A DNA stretch of 7,629 nt from positions 1-7,629 of the forward strand of contig CAZVNL010000056.1 of NCBI GenBank assembly GCA_964628055.1. Direction: 5' to 3'. Shown here piece by piece: positions 1 to 4,639 of the stretch (its first letter is position 1; every line of letters begins with the position of its first letter). This DNA is from CAZBEL01 sp964628055. Its GTDB lineage: Bacteria > Fidelibacterota > Marinisomatia > Marinisomatales > TCS56. The notes under the pieces are model-generated. The model did not search any database, was not told where the DNA came from, and saw only the letters and a list, made by a program, of their open reading frames with translations. Made by a program: the position numbers and the translations under genes.

Positions 1-1407
1 GCCGGCGCCACGGTGACGGCGGTTTACGAGGCGGTGAATAACCGGCAGAACTATACCCTGGTGGTACTAAATGGGGAAGAATTAACTATTCCCAACGGCG
101 CCGACATTGAGTTTGCCGATGGTTTCCAAATGCAGATAGAGGGTAAAATGACCAGCGAGACCGGACCCAACCAGACAGTGCTTCATCCGGTAACAGAGTA
201 CGGGGCCTACTTTGATGTCAATGAAACCGGTGCCCTGGAAATGAATCAGACCACCTTCAAAGATCTTCCCATGGCCATCAACCGTGAAAGCTGGATAACC
301 AATATGGAATCTAATCAAATTGCCTTTAATAAGTGTTTATTAATCAATACGATTATCGCACAATCCGGTCTTAACGGAACCCTGGAAGTCCTTCCTGTGG
401 ATCTGCTCCATTTCGAAAACTGTACTTTTGATAATGTGTTTCTTCAGAGCAATTTGGATGGTAGTATGGATTATTGGCAATCTTCTAAATGGAATATCAG
501 GATTGTGAATACAATTTTCCTGGACAGTCAGCTGGAACTTCCCAGTGCTTCGAATATAACCATTAATGAAGATTATAATCTTTTCTACAATTCGGAGATC
601 ACGATTCCATACTATAGTTATGGTGCTCATTCCCTTGTAGACGTTGACCCAATCTTATCTAATCCTGCTAATGGTAATTACACGCTCAAACAGGATAGTC
701 CCTGTATCGATGCCGGGGATCCGGATACACCTTTGGATCCTGACAGTACGATTGCCGATATGGGCGCTTTTTATTATGATGCGGTTCCGGCCATTCCCTC
801 AGGGTTCAATGTAACCGTCAATGGCCAGCACCATCCGGTCCTTTCCTGGAACGGCAACACCGAACCGGATTTAGATGGATATAATGTCTACCGGCGCTTG
901 GGTTCCGGGATGTATGCTTTGTGGAATACCGTAGACGAGAATACCACGACCATCACCGACCTGGAAGTGAGTGTAAGTGGTAATCCCTTTGATCCCAAAG
1001 TTTGTTACCATGTAAAGGCCCTAGATTGGATTGGTCAAGAGTCGCTCTCTACCCCTTCGAAGTGTAAGAACTACAGGGGGATCGGGAAGGAACTTATGGC
1101 GTCCTTACCGGAGGAATATGCCCTCCACAACAGTTACCCCAACCCCTTCAATCCCGTCACCACCATTCCTTTTGATCTGCCAGAACCCAGCCTGGTGACA
1201 CTTACCATTTACGACCTCATGGGTCGGGAAGTAAGGACATTGGTTCAGGGTGAGGTGCCAGCCGGGTTTCAGCTAGCACGATGGAACGGGAAAGACAGCC
1301 AGGGCAATCCCCTGCCCTCGGGGATGTACCTTGTTCAACTCTTAGCCCGCTCCCAGACTGGTAACAAGGTTTACACTCGTACCCGGAAGCTGGTGTTGTT
1401 GAAATAG
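1..1407 (+). CDS. Secreted beta-helix / Fn3 protein with T9SS type A-like sorting domain (5' partial)
   Basis: The reading frame is open to base 1, so the start and any signal peptide lie outside the window; the GTG at 13 is an internal Val codon rather than a credible start. Of the 468 visible residues, about 5-240 have the repetitive, strand-rich look of a right-handed parallel beta-helix and end in SPCIDAGDP (233-241) and ADMGAFYYD, a common closing motif of such helices. Residues about 262-358 resemble a fibronectin type III domain (DLDGYNVYRR, then CYHVKALD). The last ~100 residues are a FlgD-Ig-like / type IX secretion type A sorting domain: SYPNPFNP (378-385), IYDLMGREVRTL, SGMYLVQL and a basic end, RTRKLVLLK. 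By family knowledge this tail directs export and surface attachment through the type IX system. The ligand or substrate is unknown; no catalytic motif is visible. Stops TAG and TGA are in tandem. GC is markedly low in the helix part. Family call is firm for the tail, moderate for the helix. Confidence 0.85.
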   Translation, partial: AGATVTAVYEAVNNRQNYTLVVLNGEELTIPNGADIEFADGFQMQIEGKMTSETGPNQTVLHPVTEYGAYFDVNETGALEMNQTTFKDLPMAINRESWITNMESNQIAFNKCLLINTIIAQSGLNGTLEVLPVDLLHFENCTFDNVFLQSNLDGSMDYWQSSKWNIRIVNTIFLDSQLELPSASNITINEDYNLFYNSEITIPYYSYGAHSLVDVDPILSNPANGNYTLKQDSPCIDAGDPDTPLDPDSTIADMGAFYYDAVPAIPSGFNVTVNGQHHPVLSWNGNTEPDLDGYNVYRRLGSGMYALWNTVDENTTTITDLEVSVSGNPFDPKVCYHVKALDWIGQESLSTPSKCKNYRGIGKELMASLPEEYALHNSYPNPFNPVTTIPFDLPEPSLVTLTIYDLMGREVRTLVQGEVPAGFQLARWNGKDSQGNPLPSGMYLVQLLARSQTGNKVYTRTRKLVLLK

Positions 1408-1415
1408 TGAGTTCA

Positions 1416-1458
1416 TAGGTGCGACGCACTGCCACCAACCAAAAGTGTGTCGCACCTA
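1416..1458. repeat. Near-perfect 15-bp inverted repeat (hairpin) after the sorting-domain gene
   Basis: TAGGTGCGACGCACT (1416-1430) pairs with AGTGTGTCGCACCTA (1444-1458) across a 13-nt loop; the only non-Watson-Crick pair is a G-U type wobble when transcribed rightward. It begins 8 bp after the first stop codon of the upstream gene. There is no T-run on either side, so it is not a classical intrinsic terminator. It could protect the 3' end of the mRNA, act as a U-less terminator, or be one copy of an extragenic palindromic repeat family. Confidence 0.75.
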
Positions 1459-1479
1459 AAAGGGTGTTATCCGGGTGAA

Positions 1480-1594
1480 GAATGCTGAACGCTGAATAAA
1501 GAACGCCGAATGTCGAAAACTCCCAACGTTTCATGTAGAACAGAGTCTCTTAACTTCATGATTCAGCATTCCCTGTTCGGCATTCATAATTCAC
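1480..1594. repeat. Degenerate GAATGCTGAA-type repeats, two clusters in inverted orientation
   Basis: The left cluster (1480-1519) is built from units like GAATGCTGAA, CGCTGAAT and GAACGCCGAATG and ends in GTCGAAAA. The right cluster (1555-1594) carries the same units on the other strand: TTCAGCATTC at 1562-1571 is the exact complement of 1480-1489, and GTTCGGCATTC at 1575-1585 nearly matches the complement of 1501-1511. The clusters are separated by about 35 bp of unrelated sequence. They sit between convergent genes and encode no plausible protein. Related copies occur near 4590 and at 7550-7590. The function is unknown. Confidence 0.65.
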
Positions 1595-1610
1595 GAGGAG
1601 TAGGGTCCAG

Positions 1611-1640
1611 ATAAAAGGTCGCTGTCGGGGGACCACGACC
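1611..1640 (-). terminator. Rho-independent terminator of the leftward NPP unit
   Basis: Read on the minus strand, bases 1640 to 1617 form a hairpin: GGTCGTGGTC pairs with GACAGCGACC around a CCCC loop. That gives ten paired positions with one U-G wobble and one G-A mismatch. It is followed at once by TTTTAT (1616-1611). It begins 28 bases after the TAA stop of the NPP gene, the expected place for an intrinsic terminator of the two-gene minus-strand unit. Confidence 0.75.
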
Positions 1641-1668
1641 GAAGGGGAGTCTATTCGAGTGTGAGGGA

Positions 1669-2892
1669 TTATTCCATCAAAAGTAGTTCTTCCACGTCAC
1701 TCAGCTTCCCGTCTATTTCTGGGTATGGTTCGAGTCGCAGGATAAAGGTGATGAGGGGGTAAATATCTACGTTTTCGAAGGTTCCACGCCGGTAACCGTT
1801 TTTAAAGGCCGGGCCGTCGGCCACGAAGAGCCCCTCCATGCTCCGCAGGTAATTGTCGTAACCATGCATACCCCGGGGGAAATGACGGAAAACGACAGAA
1901 TCGGGCTTGGTAACATCCAGGATCATCCAACCCTCGTCAGCCATCAGGAGCAGGTCTTTGATCCGGTAATGGTCCCGGTAGTGATACTGGGCTGGGATCT
2001 CTTCCTTGAGATAGGCCCGCAGGTGGGGGGCCTTCTCCAGAGCCTCCCGGAGGGTGACAAGACGGTCCTTGGGAACCCCGTACAGAAAAGACGTGGGCCC
2101 GTAACCCTCCTGGATGACTCCCGTCAGCTCTCCGTAGTCCTGCAATTTAATGGTCCGCTCAGGACTGGTAGCCGCCATGCCGTGGTCACTCACCAACAGG
2201 AGGTTCAGATCGGGGTAGATGGGCAGGGCTTTTAGGCTGTCCAGCAGGGTTCCTAAAAGGGAATCCAGGGAGGCAACCATCTGTTTCGTTTCCAGGCTGT
2301 GGGGACCGTAATCATGTCCTGTTGCATCGGGTTCGTGGATGTAAAGCAACACCAAGTGTGGTCGCCGTGGAAGGGGTAAGCGGAACCAGGTGATCACGGA
2401 ATCTATCCGCGCCCGGAAAGGAACGCTTTCATCGTACCGTTTCCAGATGGATGGGTAAACTCCTTTAATGGGCGCCTCGGAACCTACCCAGTAAAACGAG
2501 GCTGTTTTGATCCCCTGCTTCTCGGCGGTGACCCAGATGGGTTCCCCGCCGTACCAACGGGGATCTTCCACCTTGGAGCGGTCGCTGATGCGGTAAGTTT
2601 CGTCGAAACGGGGATCGTAGAAAGTATTGGCGATGAGACCATGCTTCTCAGCATACATCCCCGTTGCGATGCTGTAATGGTTGGGAAAGGTCTTGCTCAC
2701 GAACACCGGTCGGAGTCCTTTGGCTAGGACCCCCTGGGCCGCCAGCTGGTGGAAATTGGGCGTGGGATACCATTCCAGGTAATCCGCCCGGAAGCCATCG
2801 AAAGAAACTAAGAGAACGTAAGGTCGTTGGGGTTCGCCGGCAAAAACCAGGACCAACAACAACCACCAGATAGGGGGAAAGGGTTTTTTCAT
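1669..2892 (-). CDS. Secreted nucleotide pyrophosphatase/phosphodiesterase (NPP/ENPP family, alkaline phosphatase superfamily)
   Basis: A 407-residue enzyme predicted to hydrolyse phosphodiester or pyrophosphate bonds outside the cytoplasm with two metal ions, normally zinc. The complete family signature is visible: FDGF with metal ligand D32; KTFPNH with nucleophile T68; EPDATGH with D189 and H193; SDHGM with D236 and H237; and HGYDN with H343. All six metal ligands and the nucleophile are therefore present. The N-terminus MKKPFPPIWWLLLVLVFAG is a signal peptide, probably cut after FAG; there is no lipobox cysteine. I chose the ATG at 2892 over an in-frame ATG at 2934 because the longer form overlaps the upstream gene and puts 14 residues before the signal peptide. 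A GGAG lies 13 nt before the ATG, inside the last codons of the upstream gene, so translation may be coupled. The substrate (nucleotides, dinucleotides or phospholipid headgroups) cannot be told from sequence. Confidence 0.9.
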   Translation of the reverse strand: MKKPFPPIWWLLLVLVFAGEPQRPYVLLVSFDGFRADYLEWYPTPNFHQLAAQGVLAKGLRPVFVSKTFPNHYSIATGMYAEKHGLIANTFYDPRFDETYRISDRSKVEDPRWYGGEPIWVTAEKQGIKTASFYWVGSEAPIKGVYPSIWKRYDESVPFRARIDSVITWFRLPLPRRPHLVLLYIHEPDATGHDYGPHSLETKQMVASLDSLLGTLLDSLKALPIYPDLNLLLVSDHGMAATSPERTIKLQDYGELTGVIQEGYGPTSFLYGVPKDRLVTLREALEKAPHLRAYLKEEIPAQYHYRDHYRIKDLLLMADEGWMILDVTKPDSVVFRHFPRGMHGYDNYLRSMEGLFVADGPAFKNGYRRGTFENVDIYPLITFILRLEPYPEIDGKLSDVEELLLME

Positions 2893-2902
2893 AAGTTGAG
2901 GT

Positions 2903-3895
2903 TTACTCCGAAGAATTAGCTGGGTAGGGTACAAAGGCCAGGATGGTCCGGGGATATTCGTCGGTGATCATGAGGAATCCCTTATCGTCCAGGCGGACCA
3001 ACCCTTCCCAGTTGCGTGGTTCCCGGAGGTCCAGGGCGATCTGAATAGGGGGTGTGAGGGTCAGGGTAATCCCTTCGGGTGTAAACTGGAACTGGACCAG
3101 ACGTTCCACGTATTCCGTCTGCCGATGGGTGGGTCCGCGCCCGAATCGCTTTGCCAAGAGATCCACCGCTGGCCGGAGGAATTCTGCTTCTCCGGGCCAG
3201 TAATAGTTAATAGCCCAGAAGTTTCCCCGGTCGTCCACAGTGGTGACATCTGTGATGCGGTATTCGATAGTGGGAAATTGGAAAGGAGCCAACGGTTTCA
3301 GGTTCGTAGAGTAGTGTTCCGCGTGGGGGTTGGAATTCACCTGGCGGCCATTGGCTTCGTAGAAGGCCACCAGGCTGTGATGGTATACCAGGAGCGCTTC
3401 GTAGGCCATGTTTTTAATGTTAACGGGAGGGTTCAAGGTCACCCGGGAGTTGGGGTTGATGGTAATCGTCCAGGTGACAGGGTCGATGGTTCCCTTTACC
3501 AGGTAACCCAACATATTGCCTTCGTTTTTCGCCTCCAGGGTAAGGTACACCGTGTTCCCGTCAAAGGAAATAGCTTCCAGGCCTTCGTATCCGGGGATTT
3601 CCCGTTGGTAGTCCGGTAAGGCGACCGATACAGGTTGCGGCTGGATAGGAGACTTTGGAGTTTGTTCCAACAATTGGAGGAGGGCGGCCTTGGGGATTCG
3701 GTAAAAGGATGGTTCCGCGGGGGACACGTGTTGGGGGAGGAGGATAAGCGTGTCGTGGTACCAGGTTAGTCCGGACATTTCCCGTTCGGTGTTTGCGGCC
3801 GGGCCCGTGAGTGGTATTTCCAGCGGGGCGATCTCTTGTGCTGAGGAGATTGCCAGGAGGCAGCAAAGGCGGATAATAAGTCGAACGGAGTTCAT
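2903..3895 (-). CDS. Secreted beta-propeller-like protein, possibly of the phytase-esterase-like group
   Basis: A 330-residue protein with a likely signal peptide (MNSVRLIIRLCCLLAISSA, cut before QE). The mature part shows recurring blade-like segments with the same logic of 'EGL/TDV, then aspartate-rich turn, then hydrophobic strand': YEGLEAISFDGNTVYLTLE (103-121), NMAYEALL (162-169), TDVTTVDDRGNFWAINYY (215-232) and NWEGLVRLDDKGFLMITDEY (295-314). This suggests a beta-propeller. The last segment resembles proteins annotated as 'esterase-like activity of phytase' or SdiA-regulated propellers, but I see no proven catalytic residues, so the activity is open. The ATG at 3895 is supported by the signal peptide, though no good Shine-Dalgarno precedes it. 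It ends 10 bp before the NPP gene and is almost certainly the first gene of a two-gene transcript. Co-expression with a phosphodiesterase makes a role in extracellular phosphoester use plausible (inference). It could equally be a non-enzymatic binding or scaffold protein. Confidence 0.7.
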   Translation of the reverse strand: MNSVRLIIRLCCLLAISSAQEIAPLEIPLTGPAANTEREMSGLTWYHDTLILLPQHVSPAEPSFYRIPKAALLQLLEQTPKSPIQPQPVSVALPDYQREIPGYEGLEAISFDGNTVYLTLEAKNEGNMLGYLVKGTIDPVTWTITINPNSRVTLNPPVNIKNMAYEALLVYHHSLVAFYEANGRQVNSNPHAEHYSTNLKPLAPFQFPTIEYRITDVTTVDDRGNFWAINYYWPGEAEFLRPAVDLLAKRFGRGPTHRQTEYVERLVQFQFTPEGITLTLTPPIQIALDLREPRNWEGLVRLDDKGFLMITDEYPRTILAFVPYPANSSE

Positions 3896-3956
3896 GCGGT
3901 AGGGGTTAAATTTGGTACGGAAATTGGCTTTGTTTAGGCATACTCACAAGTTAAAT
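3896..3956. promoter_or_regulatory. Divergent intergenic region with a duplicated GTTAAATWTGG sequence
   Basis: This 61-bp gap lies between the diverging propeller gene and pcm and must hold at least the leftward promoter. No convincing -35/-10 pair stands out; CATACT at 3939-3944 is a weak -10-like match. The gap contains AGGGG at 3901-3905, six bases before a TTG codon at 3912 that is in frame with pcm. GTTAAATTTGG (3905-3915) recurs as GTTAAATATGG (3950-3960), exactly 45 bp later, each copy covering a possible pcm start codon. Confidence 0.4.
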
Positions 3957-4577
3957 ATGGACCAGGCCCGGCGGGTTATGGTTCAGGAACAATTGCGGAA
4001 CCGCGGGATTAGCGATGAGCGGGTTCTGAAAGCTATGGGGGTGATTCCCCGCCACCAATTCGTGAGTGCGGATCAGCAGGACTTTGCCTACGAGGACGGA
4101 CCCCTGCCCATTGGGGAGGCGCAGACTATCAGTCAGCCGTATATTGTGGCTTATATGACAGAAGTGTTGCAGGTTCAGGAAGAACACACTGTCCTTGAAA
4201 TCGGAACCGGTAGCGGGTATCAGGCGGCGCTACTATCCATGTTGGCAGCCCGGGTGATATCCCTGGAAATCGTGGTGGAGCTGGGCCACGCCGCGGCCGA
4301 ACGCCTGAAAAAATTGGGCTACACCAACGTGGAAGTCCATGTAACCGATGGAAAAAAGGGGTGGCCCGAGCAGGCACCCTACGATCGCATCCTGGTTACC
4401 GCCGCCCCGCGGAAGGTCCCAGAAGCCCTCATTAAACAATTGAATAACACGGGCCGTATGGTCATCCCGGTGGGCCAAAACCCGTTCAATCAATCCCTGG
4501 AGATTATTACCAAAACCGAGTCCGGTGACGTGGAAGTTGAACCCTCCCTACCAGTCCGTTTCGTTCCCCTGGTATAA
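3957..4577 (+). CDS. pcm: Protein-L-isoaspartate O-methyltransferase (PIMT)
   Basis: A 206-residue cytosolic repair enzyme. It methylates the carboxyl of L-isoaspartyl residues, formed by ageing of Asn and Asp, using S-adenosylmethionine, and so starts their return to L-aspartate. Visible motifs in order: QEQLRNRGISDERVL near the N-terminus; LPIGEAQTISQPYIVAYM (50-67), containing the family's conserved active-site serine (S59); the SAM-binding loop VLEIGTGSGYQ (79-89); YDRILVTAAP (142-151); RMVIPVG (167-173); and the family end VRFVPLV. Length and N-terminal alignment match E. coli Pcm (208 residues) if translation starts at the ATG at 3957. An in-frame TTG at 3912 would add 15 residues and has the better ribosome binding site (AGGGG, 6-nt spacing), so the start is not settled. 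The peptidase gene follows after 62 bp; shared transcription is possible but there is no functional link. Confidence 0.95.
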   Translation: MDQARRVMVQEQLRNRGISDERVLKAMGVIPRHQFVSADQQDFAYEDGPLPIGEAQTISQPYIVAYMTEVLQVQEEHTVLEIGTGSGYQAALLSMLAARVISLEIVVELGHAAAERLKKLGYTNVEVHVTDGKKGWPEQAPYDRILVTAAPRKVPEALIKQLNNTGRMVIPVGQNPFNQSLEIITKTESGDVEVEPSLPVRFVPLV

Positions 4578-4589
4578 TTTTCCAACAGT

Positions 4590-4606
4590 GGATGCTGAAC
4601 GATTCA
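4590..4606. repeat. Short GATGCTGAACGATTCA copy of the degenerate intergenic repeat
   Basis: The 62-bp gap between pcm and the peptidase gene contains GGATGCTGAACGATTCA, which shares ATGCTGAACG with the cluster at 1482-1491 and resembles the one at 7550-7590. No hairpin with a T-run is visible in this gap, so pcm and the peptidase could share a transcript. AGGT at 4622-4625 is a poor, distant ribosome binding site for the ATG at 4640. Confidence 0.4.
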
Positions 4607-4639
4607 AGGTGTAAATTCCACAGGTAAGAATAATCGTTC

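Noticed and set aside
1217..1534. 105-codon minus-strand frame across the 3' end of the first gene and the hairpin region
   Set aside because: Overlaps the well-supported sorting domain and runs through the palindrome and repeats; no motif.
1480..1594. CRISPR array
   Set aside because: The repeat units are degenerate, 8-12 bp long, in both orientations and without regular spacers.
2893..2934. Longer N-terminus for the NPP enzyme from the ATG at 2934
   Set aside because: It would overlap the upstream gene by 32 bp and place 14 polar residues ahead of an otherwise standard signal peptide.
3125..3619. 164-codon plus-strand frame opposite the propeller gene
   Set aside because: Antisense to a gene with signal peptide and blade-like repeats; the translation shows no motif.
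3939..3944. CATACT as a pcm -10 box
   Set aside because: No matching -35 at 16-18 bp; TTGGTA at 3912-3917 would need a 21-bp spacer.
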